A stretch of 34,478 nucleotides of DNA from Acidobacteriota bacterium (GCA_028876385.1 JAGWSF010000040.1:1-34478); one strand, 5' to 3'; shown: positions 14,792 through 23,470, counted from the first letter of the stretch. The notes: generated by a model from the letters alone, not told the origin. Translations and numbers: made by a program.

Positions 14792-17101
14792 TCAGCGCGG
14801 CGACCGCAGGGCCGACCAGACCTTCTGCGGGGTGACCGGCATGTCCAGGTGCTCCACGCCCAAGTGGCTGAGCGCGTCGATCACGGCGTTGACCACCGCC
14901 GGTGGCGCGCCGACCGAGCCCGACTCTCCGATGCCCTTGGCACCGAGGCTGTTGTTCGGTGTGGGGGTGTTGATCCGGCTGTCGTGGAAGGCGGGAATCC
15001 CCGGCGCCGAAGGGACCAGGTAGTCGAGCAGGGTGGTGGTCAGCGGTACCCCGTCGGGGTCGTACTGCACCCCCTCGTAGAGGGCCTGGGCGATCCCCTG
15101 AACCACTCCGCCGTGAACCTGCCCCGCGGCCAGCATGGGGTTGATGACGGTGCCGCAGTCGTCGACCAGCCACATGTCCACCACGCTCACCTGCCCCGTC
15201 TCCCGGTCTATCTCCACCAGGCACCCGTAGGCTCCCGACGGGAAGCTGAAGTTGGGAACCTGCTGGAACACCGTGACGTCGAGACAGCCGGGGTCCAGGC
15301 CGGGAGGCATCTCGAGAGGCCGGAAGCTGCGGAAGGCCACGTCGGACCACGGGACGGTCCGGCTCGGAACCCCGCGCACGGCGAAACCGTCCCCGGTCAG
15401 CTCGATGTCGGCGGGCTCGGCCTCGAGGACATGGGCGGCGATCTGCTTGGCCCGCTCGACCACGGCCAGCGACGCCGTCTTGACGCCCTCCCCCCCGACG
15501 GGGGTGATACGCGATCCCATCGTGCCGATCCCCTGCGGTATCACCGCGGTGTCGCCGTGACGGACCGATATCCGCTCGAACGGGACCCCGAGGTAGTCGG
15601 CGGCGATCTGCGCGAACGTGGTCTCGGTGCCCTGACCGTGCGGCGACGCCCCGGTGTAGATGATGGCGCTGCCGTCGGGTTGGACCCGGATCTGGACCGA
15701 CTCCCAAGACCCGAGGTGGCCGAAGCCCTCCAGGGACCCCGGAGGTCCGAATCCGGCGATCTCCAACCAGGTCGAGAACCCGATGCCTAGCAGTGGGGCC
15801 GACACATCCTGGCGGCGGCGCTCGCACTCGGCGCGCAGGTTGGCGTAGTCCATGATCCGGAGGAGCTCGTCGAGGGCGGCCGGGAAGTTGCCGCTGTCGT
15901 AGACGGCGAGAGGCGAATGGCTGGCGTAGGGGAACTCGTCGGGCTGGATGAAGTTCCGCTTGCGGACCTCGACGGGGTCGAGGCCCAGCCGGTCGGCGAC
16001 GAGGTCCACCACCCTTTCGATCATGTACGCCGCTTCGGGGCGGCCGGCGCCGCGGTAGGCGGCGACCGGGGTCGCATTGGTGACCACGTTGCGCCAGGCG
16101 ACGGCCACCTTGGGGATCTTGTAGCAGCCGGCGGCCATGGCCGTGGTCAGGACGGGCAGCCCCATACCGGTACCGTCGGGGTAGGCCCCCTGGTCCTGGG
16201 TGACCCGCACCCGCAGGACCTGGAGGTGGCCGTCGTCATCGAAGCCGACCTCCACGTCGTGCTCCTGAGCCCGGCCGTGGTACATGAGGACCAGGCACTC
16301 GCTGCGGGTCTGGGTGTAGCGCACCGGGCGCCGCAGCGCCCTCGACAGGGCCGGGGCGAGGAACAGCTCGGGCACGAAGTTGATCTTGGCGCCGAAGCCG
16401 CCGCCGACATCGGGGACGATCACCCGGCAGCTGTCCTGCGACAGGCCGAAGAACTCCGACACCCGGTTCCTCAGATGGTGGGGGGCCTGGAAGGTGGCCC
16501 ACAGCGTCAGCCCGGCCGGGCCCCAGTCGGCCAGACAGGCGTTGGGCTCGATGGGTGAGGGGGCGCACCGGTTGATAGCCAGGTGCAGCGACGCCCGGTG
16601 GGGGGCCGACTCGAGCTCGGCCAGACCGTCGTCGCCGAAGCCACTGTCGAAGACGACGTTGCCGCCGAGCACGTCGTGCAGGACCGCCGCGCCGGGCTCC
16701 AGGGCGGCGCCGAGACTGGCCGCCGCCGGCAGGGGCTCGTAGTCGATGTGCACCATCTCGGCGGCGTCGGCGGCGGTGCAGCGGTCGTCGGCGACTACCA
16801 CGGCGACCGGCTCCCCCACGAACCGGACCACCCCCGAGGCGAGCAGGGGCCGCTCGAGACCGGGCAGACCCGGACACGGCGGTAGGTCGGCGATGTCGGC
16901 GGCGGTCCACACGGCGAGGACCCCGGGATGGTCGAGGGCCCGCCGGGTGTCGACCGACACGATCCTGGCGTGGGCCTCGGTGGAGCCGACGAACACCATG
17001 GTGGCGCACCCGGCCAGGACGATGTCGTCCACGAACTGGGCCCGACCGGTCAGGAGGTTCGGATCCTCCTTGCGCTGGACGCGGGCTCCTATAAGCGACA
17101 T
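14792..17101 (-). CDS. Molybdopterin-dependent hydroxylase large subunit (xanthine dehydrogenase/CoxL family)
   Basis: A 769-residue large subunit of the molybdenum hydroxylase family. It has the N-terminal ald_Xan_dh_C domain (RVQRKEDPNLLTGRA, FVGEPVAVVVADD), then two Mo-cofactor-binding domains with DVGGGFGAK (231-239), AYRGAGR (348-354), PHGQGTETTFAQIAAD and GAKGIGESGSVG, where E726 is the catalytic glutamate. AYRGAGR rather than the AYxCSFR loop argues against true CO dehydrogenase and for hydroxylation of an aromatic ring or aldehyde. The medium FAD subunit and small [2Fe-2S] subunit that normally complete the enzyme are absent from the window. The ATG at 17101 has GGGAGGGG four bases upstream. 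It heads the seven-gene minus-strand operon and is divergent from the ACMSD-like gene. Confidence 0.92.
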   Translation of the reverse strand: MSLIGARVQRKEDPNLLTGRAQFVDDIVLAGCATMVFVGSTEAHARIVSVDTRRALDHPGVLAVWTAADIADLPPCPGLPGLERPLLASGVVRFVGEPVAVVVADDRCTAADAAEMVHIDYEPLPAAASLGAALEPGAAVLHDVLGGNVVFDSGFGDDGLAELESAPHRASLHLAINRCAPSPIEPNACLADWGPAGLTLWATFQAPHHLRNRVSEFFGLSQDSCRVIVPDVGGGFGAKINFVPELFLAPALSRALRRPVRYTQTRSECLVLMYHGRAQEHDVEVGFDDDGHLQVLRVRVTQDQGAYPDGTGMGLPVLTTAMAAGCYKIPKVAVAWRNVVTNATPVAAYRGAGRPEAAYMIERVVDLVADRLGLDPVEVRKRNFIQPDEFPYASHSPLAVYDSGNFPAALDELLRIMDYANLRAECERRRQDVSAPLLGIGFSTWLEIAGFGPPGSLEGFGHLGSWESVQIRVQPDGSAIIYTGASPHGQGTETTFAQIAADYLGVPFERISVRHGDTAVIPQGIGTMGSRITPVGGEGVKTASLAVVERAKQIAAHVLEAEPADIELTGDGFAVRGVPSRTVPWSDVAFRSFRPLEMPPGLDPGCLDVTVFQQVPNFSFPSGAYGCLVEIDRETGQVSVVDMWLVDDCGTVINPMLAAGQVHGGVVQGIAQALYEGVQYDPDGVPLTTTLLDYLVPSAPGIPAFHDSRINTPTPNNSLGAKGIGESGSVGAPPAVVNAVIDALSHLGVEHLDMPVTPQKVWSALRSPR

Positions 17102-17122
17102 CCGACCCCTCCCATGATCGAT

Positions 17123-17135
17123 CCGACGGCGTCGG
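17123..17135. promoter_or_regulatory. Palindrome in divergent promoter region
   Basis: CCGAC-GGC-GTCGG, a perfect inverted repeat with 5-base arms, lies in the 136-base gap between the divergent Mo-hydroxylase and ACMSD-like genes, directly after GATCGATC. It could be an operator for both directions. No regulator gene is adjacent, so the binding protein is unknown. In GC-rich DNA such short palindromes can arise by chance. Confidence 0.3.
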
Positions 17136-17237
17136 CCCGAAGCCGGTCACGCGGGCTCCGGAACGCCGGGCGCTCATTCTGGCAGGTGGCGGCTATGGCT
17201 ACAGTTGGCTGCGGGAACACGACGGGAGGAGTCGGGC

Positions 17238-18272
17238 TTGATCGACGTGCACGCTCACGCCGTGCTCGACATGGTGCTGGGGGCGGCGGGCCGCCACGGC
17301 CCCGAGCTGTGGGAGGAGGACGGGGAGCAGAGGTTCCGGGTGGGCGGCTACACCCTCTGCGGGGTGCGTTACCGGGGGAGCCTCTACATGGATGTCGACG
17401 TCCGGCTGAGAGCCATGGACGCGGCTGGCATCGACTTCCAGGTCCTGTCCCCCAACCCGCTGACCTACTTCCACCACATCAGCGCCGATGACGCCGTTCC
17501 GTTCTGCCGCCGCCACAACGACGCCATGGCCGAGCTGGTTGCCCGCCATCCCGACCGGCTGGCCGGCCTGGCGTCACTACCCATGCAGGATCCCGAGGCC
17601 GCGGCTACGGAGCTGGAGCGCGCCGTCGGCCAGAACGGGCTGCTCGGACCCTACGTGGGCACGAGTTTCGGGCGGGACCTCGACGACCCGGCCCTCGACG
17701 ACCTGTACGCACTCTGCTCGCAGCTCGACGTGCCGTGGTTCTACCACCCCGCCCCGTCGGGCCTGGACGGCCCTCTCCTCGACGCCCGACTGCGACGCTT
17801 CGACCTGGACCTGATCCTGGAGTTCGCCTACGAGGAGACCATCGCCGTGGCCACCCTCATCTACGGCGGGGTGCTGCGCCGCCATCCCGAGCTCGACATC
17901 GTCGTGTCCCACGGAGGAGGGGCGGCGGCGGTGATGTACCCCAAGCTGCGCCACGCCGCCTCGCGGCGACCCTGGTCGCCGGAGTGGCTGAGCCAACCGG
18001 GGGCCTTCGAGGCGTTCTTCGAGAGACTGTGGTTCGACGTGCACGTCGGCGACGGGCCCTCCTTGGAGCTGCTCCGCACCCGGGCCGACCCGCACCATCT
18101 GGTCTTCGGCACCAATTTCGGCGGCTGGGACTCCGGCGTGGCCCATCAGCTCGAGCCCGACACGGAGGCCGAGCTCGACCGAAACGCCCGGCGCCTGCTC
18201 AGGATGGACCGCCGCCGTCGCTATACCGGCACGAGCGCCGCGTCCACTACCACCGCGTCGGAGGACCGATGA
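17238..18272 (+). CDS. Amidohydrolase family protein (ACMSD/decarboxylase type)
   Basis: A 344-residue amidohydrolase_2 protein of the aminocarboxymuconate-semialdehyde decarboxylase type, whose members decarboxylate or hydrate aromatic-derived acids with one metal ion. Metal ligands are seen in IDVHAH (H5, H7), YHPA (H170) and VVSHGGG (H225). The usual Asp of GTDYP is replaced: here G-T-N, with N293, in VFGTNFGGWD. The start is the TTG at 17238 directly before IDVHAH, because GGAGGAG lies six bases upstream; the frame is open to another TTG at 17205, beside a TACAGT box that may be the promoter -10. It overlaps the ferredoxin gene (ATGA). Divergence from the P450/Mo-hydroxylase operon suggests a shared pathway. 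Confidence 0.85.
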   Translation: MIDVHAHAVLDMVLGAAGRHGPELWEEDGEQRFRVGGYTLCGVRYRGSLYMDVDVRLRAMDAAGIDFQVLSPNPLTYFHHISADDAVPFCRRHNDAMAELVARHPDRLAGLASLPMQDPEAAATELERAVGQNGLLGPYVGTSFGRDLDDPALDDLYALCSQLDVPWFYHPAPSGLDGPLLDARLRRFDLDLILEFAYEETIAVATLIYGGVLRRHPELDIVVSHGGGAAAVMYPKLRHAASRRPWSPEWLSQPGAFEAFFERLWFDVHVGDGPSLELLRTRADPHHLVFGTNFGGWDSGVAHQLEPDTEAELDRNARRLLRMDRRRRYTGTSAASTTTASEDR

Positions 18273-18490
18273 CCCTGCAGGTCCGCATCGACCAAGAGCT
18301 CTGTATCAGCTCCGGCAAGTGCGTCGCCGACGAGCCCGCCGCGTTCGCGTTCGACGACGACGAGCTCTCCTTGGTCCTACCCGGCGCTGCGCTATTGAGT
18401 GATGACCGCTTGAGACGAGCGGCGCGCATGTGCCCCGGGCAGGCCATCATCCTCGTCGATGAGGCGGGTCAGCAGGTAGACGTGCAGTAG
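18269..18490 (+). CDS. Ferredoxin, [3Fe-4S] type (P450 redox partner)
   Basis: A 73-residue ferredoxin. Only three cluster cysteines are present: C12 and C18 in CISSGKC and one in RMCPGQAI, with no Cys between them, so a [3Fe-4S] cluster is expected. This is the layout of small actinobacterial ferredoxins that feed electrons to P450s. The ATG at 18269 overlaps the stop of the ACMSD-like gene (ATGA), so it is translated with that gene rather than with the P450 genes on the other strand. No ferredoxin reductase is in the window, so a reductase from elsewhere must serve it. Confidence 0.92.
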   Translation: MTLQVRIDQELCISSGKCVADEPAAFAFDDDELSLVLPGAALLSDDRLRRAARMCPGQAIILVDEAGQQVDVQ

Positions 18491-18521
18491 CCCCGTGCCG
18501 CCGGGGACGCGGCCCGAGGAT

Positions 18522-18537
18522 CTGTCCGGGTCGACAG
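18522..18537. terminator. Possible hairpin between convergent genes
   Basis: CTGTC-CGGGTC-GACAG forms a 5-base stem in the 97-base gap between the convergent ferredoxin and acyl-CoA dehydrogenase genes. A second weak stem, CCCCG-tgccgc-CGGGG, lies just before it at about 18491. Neither has a T run, so a termination role is only possible. Confidence 0.25.
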
Positions 18538-18552
18538 GCGGCCCCGGCGGGT

Positions 18553-18603
18553 GTCAGGTCCGGGCGGCCGTCAGGTCCGGGCGGCCGTCAGGTCCGGGCG
18601 GGC
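18553..18603. repeat. 17-bp direct repeat x3 at the 3' end of the acyl-CoA dehydrogenase gene
   Basis: Three adjoining copies of gtcaggtccgggcggcc at 18553-18569, 18570-18586 and 18587-18603 (last two bases differ slightly in the third). The copy inside the gene encodes the last residues and stop codon of the dehydrogenase on the minus strand; the other two lie beyond the stop. This looks like tandem duplication of the gene's tail. Confidence 0.85.
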
Positions 18604-19799
18604 AGGCCGAGGTCGCGTGCGATGAGCATCCGCTGCACCTCGCTGGTGCCTTCGCCGATCTCGAGGATCTTTGCGTCGCGGTAGAACCGGCCGACCGCGG
18701 TGTCGTTCATGAACCCGTAGCCGCCGAAGATCTGGGTGGCCTCGCGGGCGTTGACCATGGCCGCGTCGGAGGCCACCAGCTTGGCGATGGCGGCCTGCCT
18801 CTTGAACGGCGCCCCGGCCAGCAGGCGCTCAGCGGCGTCCCGGTAGGCCAGCCGGGCGGTGTGGGTGCGGGCCTCCATGTCGGCGATCTTGAACTGCAGG
18901 ACCTGGTACTCGCTGATCTTGTGGCCGAACGCCTCCCGCTGGTCCACGTAGCGCAGGCTCTCGTCGATGCAGCCCTGGGCCAGTCCGACCGACATGGCGG
19001 CGATGGCGATGCGTCCCTCGTCGAGGGTCCGCAGGAACTGCGCGTAGCCGCGTCCCTCCTCGCCGAGGAGGTTGGCGGCCGGCACCCGGCAGTCGTCGAA
19101 GGAGAGCTCCCGGGTGTCCGAGGAGGACCACCCCACCTTCGAGTACTTCTTCGACACCGTCATGCCGGGCGTGCCGGCCGGCACGATGATGGCCGATATG
19201 TCGGGCCGTCCACCGCTTCCCCGTCCGGTGACGGCGGTGACGGTGACCAGCCCGGTGATGTCGGTACCGGAGTTGGTGATGAACGACTTGGTGCCGTTGA
19301 TCACCCACTCGGCGCCTTCCAGGCGGGCCGTGGTCCGGGTCGCGCCGGCATCGGAGCCGCCCCCCGGCTCGGTGAGGCCGAACGCCCCGAGCAGCTCACC
19401 TCGGCACAGCCGGGGCAGCCACTCCTGGCGCTGGTCCTCGGTCCCGAAGCGGAAGATGGGCATGGCCCCCAACCCGACCGCCGCCTCCAGGGTGATGGCT
19501 ACCGAGGAATCGACGCGGGCGAGCTCCTCGAGAGCCAGGCAGAAGGCCAGGTAATCGCCGCCCATGCCGCCGTAGGCCTCGGGGAACGGCAGGCCGAACA
19601 GCCCCATCCGCCCCATCCGGGCCACGATCTCGTAGGGGAACTCGCCCGCCTCGTAGAGCTCTCCGATGACCGGGGCCACCTCGCTGCGGGCGAAGCGCTC
19701 CACTACCGAGCGCAGCTCGGCGTGCTCGCTCGACAGACCGAACGACTCGTGCGCCGCCTCGAACCCGGCCCGGACGGCCGGGTCATCGTTGATCGTCAC
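18588..19799 (-). CDS. fadE19: Acyl-CoA dehydrogenase (FadE19/isovaleryl-CoA dehydrogenase-like)
   Basis: A 403-residue acyl-CoA dehydrogenase with all three domains: N-terminal helices (HAELRSVVERFARSEVAP), the FAD/substrate loop AFGLTEPGGGSDAG, NGTKSFITNSG, and the C-terminal bundle with QIFGGYGFMND and IGEGTSEVQR, where E383 is the catalytic base. The GTG at 19799 overlaps the stop of the biotin carboxylase gene (GTGA). Order accD-accA-fadE with a divergent tetR mirrors the mycobacterial accD1-accA1-fadE19 cluster, so oxidation of isovaleryl-CoA or another branched short-chain acyl-CoA is likely. The symbol is assigned by that synteny and family, not by a computed alignment. The last codons are part of a triplicated 17-base repeat. 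Confidence 0.88.
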   Translation of the reverse strand: MTINDDPAVRAGFEAAHESFGLSSEHAELRSVVERFARSEVAPVIGELYEAGEFPYEIVARMGRMGLFGLPFPEAYGGMGGDYLAFCLALEELARVDSSVAITLEAAVGLGAMPIFRFGTEDQRQEWLPRLCRGELLGAFGLTEPGGGSDAGATRTTARLEGAEWVINGTKSFITNSGTDITGLVTVTAVTGRGSGGRPDISAIIVPAGTPGMTVSKKYSKVGWSSSDTRELSFDDCRVPAANLLGEEGRGYAQFLRTLDEGRIAIAAMSVGLAQGCIDESLRYVDQREAFGHKISEYQVLQFKIADMEARTHTARLAYRDAAERLLAGAPFKRQAAIAKLVASDAAMVNAREATQIFGGYGFMNDTAVGRFYRDAKILEIGEGTSEVQRMLIARDLGLPART

Positions 19800-21808
19800 G
19801 GTTGCACCTCCTGTGATTGGTCGTCGTCTGCTTCGATCACCACGAGGAGCTGCTCGAGGTTCACCGGGTCGCCGGGACGGACGAGCACCTCGACGACGGT
19901 GCCATCCCCTGCGGCGTTGACGGAGTGCTCCATCTTCATGGCTTCCACGACCACCAGGCGCTGGCCGGCGCGGACTCTCCGGCCGGGCTCGACGGCCACC
20001 TCGAGGACGGTGCCCGGCATGGGGCTGGTGACCGCCCCGCCCCCCACGTGGGGCCCGGCTCGCAGGGCCAGGGACCGCCGGACGGGAGCGAGCCGCCAGG
20101 TCTCCCCGCACGACCCGATCCACAGGTGGCCGGCCTCCTCGGCCCAGTCGTAGGTCACCCGGGCCCCGGCGAGGACCAGCGCCACCTGCCCGGCGGCGAC
20201 GACATCGAGGTGGCAGCCCTCGTAGCGGCGCCCCTCCACAGACACCTCGGCCGATGCCGCGCCGGCCCGGACCTCGACGGCGATGGTCTGCGACCCGTGC
20301 AGCCAGCGGCTGATCCGGGGGGCGGGACCGTCCAGTCTCCAGCTGTCGTGGCGTTGCCACGGCCCGTGCCGGCCGCGGTTCGCCGGCTCGCCGTGGCCGT
20401 CCAGCAGGGCGGCGACGACCAGTACCCGGTCCGGCGGGGACGCCGGCGCGGTGGCCTCGGTCAGGCGCTCCACCAGCCCGGTGTCGATGTCACCGGAGCG
20501 CACCGCGTCGTGGCCGACCAGGCGTCGGAGGAAAGCCACGTTGGTGGTCACCCCGAGGATCGAGGTGGCGGCCAGGGCGGCGCCGAGACGGTGCAGGGCC
20601 TGGTCGCGGTCGGGGGCCCAGGCGATGACCTTCGCCAGCATGGGATCGTAGGTGGTACCGATGGTGACGCCGGGGCGCAGGCCCGAATCGACGCGGACCG
20701 TCGCGTCCTGGTGGGGCTGGCGCAACGCCAGGACCCGGCCCGAGGAGGGGAGGAAACCCCGTTCGGGATCCTCGGCGTAGATCCGGGCCTCCACGGCGTG
20801 GCCGCGCCGGGCCGGGACCTCGGCCTGGGTCGGCCACGGGAGTCGTCCACCGGCGGCCACCTGCAGCTGCAGCTCGACCAGGTCGACGCCCAGGACCATC
20901 TCGGTGACGGGGTGCTCGACCTGCAGCCGGGTGTTCATCTCCATGAAGAAGTACTGCTCCGGGTGGTCGGCGGCGACGATGAACTCGACGGTGCCGGCGC
21001 CCCGGTACCCGCAGGCCAGAGCCGCGGCGACGGCGCTGGCCGACATGCGGGCCCGGGTGGGCTCGTCGAGCAGGGGCGACGGCGCCTCCTCCACGATCTT
21101 CTGGTGACGCCGCTGGAGGGAGCACTCCCGCTCGCCGAGGGCGACACACGCGCCGAAGGCGTCGGCGAAGACCTGCATCTCGATGTGGCGGGGCCTGGGC
21201 ATGTAGCGCTCCACCAGGAGAGTGTCGTCCCCGAAGGCACCTGTCGCCTCGCGCCGGGCGGCGACGATCTGCGATTCAAGGTCGGCGGCGTCGGCCACGA
21301 GGCGCATGCCCTTGCCCCCTCCGCCGGCCGAGGGCTTGAGCAGGACGGGCAGGCCGATGGTCAGGGCCGCCTCGGCCAGTTCGGCGTCGCTCAACCCCGC
21401 CTCGTCGCGTCCGGGCACGACGGGAACCCCGGCGGCGGCGACCGTCCGCTTGGCGTTGATCTTGTCCCCCATGGCCTCGATGGCCTCGGGGGGCGGCCCG
21501 ATGAAGGTGACGCCGGCATCGGCACACAGGCGGGCGAAGTCGGCGTTCTCGGACAGGAACCCGTACCCCGGGTGCAGGGCATCGGCGCCGTGGCGGCGGG
21601 CGGCGGCCACCAGGGCCGCGCCGTCGAGGTAGCACCTTGGGTCGCCGAGCCCCACGGCGAGGTCGGCGTCGAACACGTGGGCGGCATCACCGTCGACGTC
21701 GCTGTAGACGGCTACCGACTGGATTCCCATTCGGCGCAGCGTGCGGATGATGCGCACGGCGATCTCACCGCGGTTGGCGACCAGGACCCGCTCGAACACC
21801 CGCCTCAC
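19796..21808 (-). CDS. accA1: Acyl-CoA carboxylase alpha subunit (biotin carboxylase plus biotin carrier)
   Basis: A 670-residue biotin-dependent carboxylase alpha chain. Residues 1-450 form the biotin carboxylase: [16 protein letters not shown] at the start, the ATP-binding glycine loop [27 protein letters not shown] and [10 protein letters not shown] linking domain follows, then a C-terminal biotinyl domain with EAMKMEH, K625 being the biotin attachment lysine. It carboxylates biotin with ATP and bicarbonate for the beta subunit encoded upstream. The GTG at 21808 overlaps that gene's stop (GTGA); a GTG three codons later is possible. With the methylcrotonyl-type beta chain this is probably methylcrotonyl-CoA carboxylase of leucine breakdown. 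Confidence 0.92.
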   Translation of the reverse strand: MRRVFERVLVANRGEIAVRIIRTLRRMGIQSVAVYSDVDGDAAHVFDADLAVGLGDPRCYLDGAALVAAARRHGADALHPGYGFLSENADFARLCADAGVTFIGPPPEAIEAMGDKINAKRTVAAAGVPVVPGRDEAGLSDAELAEAALTIGLPVLLKPSAGGGGKGMRLVADAADLESQIVAARREATGAFGDDTLLVERYMPRPRHIEMQVFADAFGACVALGERECSLQRRHQKIVEEAPSPLLDEPTRARMSASAVAAALACGYRGAGTVEFIVAADHPEQYFFMEMNTRLQVEHPVTEMVLGVDLVELQLQVAAGGRLPWPTQAEVPARRGHAVEARIYAEDPERGFLPSSGRVLALRQPHQDATVRVDSGLRPGVTIGTTYDPMLAKVIAWAPDRDQALHRLGAALAATSILGVTTNVAFLRRLVGHDAVRSGDIDTGLVERLTEATAPASPPDRVLVVAALLDGHGEPANRGRHGPWQRHDSWRLDGPAPRISRWLHGSQTIAVEVRAGAASAEVSVEGRRYEGCHLDVVAAGQVALVLAGARVTYDWAEEAGHLWIGSCGETWRLAPVRRSLALRAGPHVGGGAVTSPMPGTVLEVAVEPGRRVRAGQRLVVVEAMKMEHSVNAAGDGTVVEVLVRPGDPVNLEQLLVVIEADDDQSQEVQP

Positions 21809-23421
21809 ATCCTGAACACGCCGAAGCGGGATTCGGCCATGGGCGCGTCGCCGGCCGCCGCCAGCCCCAGACCGAGGACCCGCCGGGTGTCGAAAGGGTC
21901 GATGATCCCGTCGTCCCAGAGGCGGGCCGTGGCGAAATACGGGTTTCCCTGGGCCTCGTACTGCGCCCGTATGGGGGCCTTGAAGGCTTCGACGGTCTCG
22001 TCGCTCCACTCCCCCGCCGGATCGGCGACGGTGGCCAGAACCGCGGCCGCCTGCTCGCCGCCCATCACCGATATGCGGGCGTTGGGCCACGTCCAAAGGA
22101 ACCGGGGGGAGTAGGCCCGGCCACACATGGAGTAGTTGCCGGCGCCGAAGCTTCCTCCGATGATCACCGTGAACTTGGGAACCCGGGTGCAGGCCACCGC
22201 AGTGACCATCTTGGCCCCGTGTTTGGCGATACCCCCCGCCTCGTAGTCACGACCCACCATGAAACCGGTGATGTTCTGGAGGAACACCAGGGGGATGCCC
22301 CGCTGGTCGCACAACTCGATGAAGTGGGCTCCCTTCATGGCTGATTCGGAGAAGAGCACCCCGTTATTGGCGACCACCCCGACGGGGTGTCCCCAGATGC
22401 GGGCGAAGCCGGTGACCAGGGTAGGCCCGTACTCGGCTTTGAACTCGAGGAACCTGCTGCCGTCGACCACCCGGGCGATGACCTCCCGCACGTCGTAGGG
22501 GATGCGCGTCTCGGCCGACACGACGCCGTAGAGCTCGCCGGGGTCGGCCCGCGGCTCCTCGACGTCGGCCACCGCCCACGGTGGCGACGGGGCCGGGGCC
22601 AGCGTGGAGACCACGGCGCGGACCAGGCCCAGCGCCTCGTGGTCGTCGGCGGCGAGATGGTCGGTCACCCCCGAGCGCCGGGCGTGCAGCTCGCCACCCC
22701 CCAACTCCTCGGCCGTGACCACCTCGCCGGTGGCTGCTTTCACGAGCGGCGGCCCACCGAGGAAGATGGTCCCCTGGTTGGCCACGATGATGGCTTCGTC
22801 GCTCATGGCCGGCACGTACGCCCCGCCGGCGGTGCAGGAGCCCATCACCGCGGCGATCTGGGCCACCCCGCGCGCCGAGAGGTTGGCCTGGTTGTAGAAG
22901 ATGCGCCCGAAGTGGTCGCGGTCAGGGAACACGGCGTCCTGCTCGGGCAGAAAAGCCCCTCCCGAGTCCACCAGATAGATGCACGGCAAGCGGTTCTCGA
23001 GGGCGATCTCCTGGGCCCGGAGATGCTTCTTCACGGTGATGGGGTAGTACGTGCCCCCCTTGACCGTCGCATCGTTGGCCACGATCACGCACCTCCGCCC
23101 GGCCACCAACCCGATCCCGGTGATGATGCCGGCACCGGGGCACTCGCCGCCGTACATGCCCTCGGCGGCGAGCGGGGACAGCTCCAGGAACGCCGAACCC
23201 GGATCCACCAGACCCTCCACCCGGTGGCGCGGTAGCAGCTTGCCCCTTGCTTCGTGGCGCTCCCGCGACGCCGGGGAACCGCCGAGGGCGACGACCTTCA
23301 ACCGGGCGTGCAACTCGTCGGCCAGCGCCGAATTGACACGGTGATTGCCGACAAAGGTGCCGTCTGACGGACTCAACCGGGTGGTCAGCACCGGGAACTC
23401 GGACGAGAACAGCTTAGTCAT
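21805..23421 (-). CDS. accD1: Acyl-CoA carboxylase beta subunit (methylcrotonyl-CoA carboxylase-type carboxyltransferase)
   Basis: A 538-residue carboxyltransferase with the two crotonase-like halves. The N-terminal half has [37 protein letters not shown] and [15 protein letters not shown]; the C-terminal half has [39 protein letters not shown] and [19 protein letters not shown]. These segments are characteristic of methylcrotonyl-CoA carboxylase beta (LiuB, MCCB, mycobacterial AccD1). It transfers CO2 from biotin to 3-methylcrotonyl-CoA, though geranyl-CoA carboxylase relatives cannot be excluded. The ATG at 23421 has no strong Shine-Dalgarno; the gene is separated from the divergent tetR by about 49 bases holding an inverted repeat. 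First gene of the accD1-accA1-fadE operon. Confidence 0.93.
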   Translation of the reverse strand: MTKLFSSEFPVLTTRLSPSDGTFVGNHRVNSALADELHARLKVVALGGSPASRERHEARGKLLPRHRVEGLVDPGSAFLELSPLAAEGMYGGECPGAGIITGIGLVAGRRCVIVANDATVKGGTYYPITVKKHLRAQEIALENRLPCIYLVDSGGAFLPEQDAVFPDRDHFGRIFYNQANLSARGVAQIAAVMGSCTAGGAYVPAMSDEAIIVANQGTIFLGGPPLVKAATGEVVTAEELGGGELHARRSGVTDHLAADDHEALGLVRAVVSTLAPAPSPPWAVADVEEPRADPGELYGVVSAETRIPYDVREVIARVVDGSRFLEFKAEYGPTLVTGFARIWGHPVGVVANNGVLFSESAMKGAHFIELCDQRGIPLVFLQNITGFMVGRDYEAGGIAKHGAKMVTAVACTRVPKFTVIIGGSFGAGNYSMCGRAYSPRFLWTWPNARISVMGGEQAAAVLATVADPAGEWSDETVEAFKAPIRAQYEAQGNPYFATARLWDDGIIDPFDTRRVLGLGLAAAGDAPMAESRFGVFRM

Positions 23422-23422
23422 C

Positions 23423-23440
23423 GTTAACCGGTACCTTAAC
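23423..23440. promoter_or_regulatory. Inverted repeat, possible TetR operator
   Basis: GTTAA-ccggtacc-TTAAC lies between the divergent accD1 and tetR genes. Its right arm overlaps TTAACG (23436-23441), which is placed 18 bases before the TAGAGT box of tetR and so could be its -35. A repressor bound here would block both the carboxylase operon and its own gene, the usual TetR pattern. The arms are only five bases, so the call is tentative. Confidence 0.45.
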
Positions 23441-23459
23441 GCGCACTAAGCCCGGGCGC

Positions 23460-23465
23460 TAGAGT
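23460..23465 (+). promoter_or_regulatory. -10 box of tetR, leaderless promoter
   Basis: TAGAGT followed by five bases and the GTG start of the TetR gene, with no Shine-Dalgarno between. A TTAACG at 23436-23441 stands 18 bases upstream as a possible -35. It has the same hexamer as the box at 7094. Confidence 0.5.
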
Positions 23466-23470
23466 TGGCC

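Noticed and set aside
14792..17101. Aerobic CO dehydrogenase large subunit (form I)
   Set aside because: The active-site loop is AYRGAGR, not the AYxCSFR of true CO dehydrogenase, and no coxM or coxS lies nearby.
19817..22114. Long open frame of 765 codons on the plus strand opposite the biotin carboxylase gene
   Set aside because: In GC-rich DNA the strand opposite a real gene is often open. This frame is low in complexity, has no family motif, and the minus strand carries a complete acyl-CoA carboxylase alpha chain.
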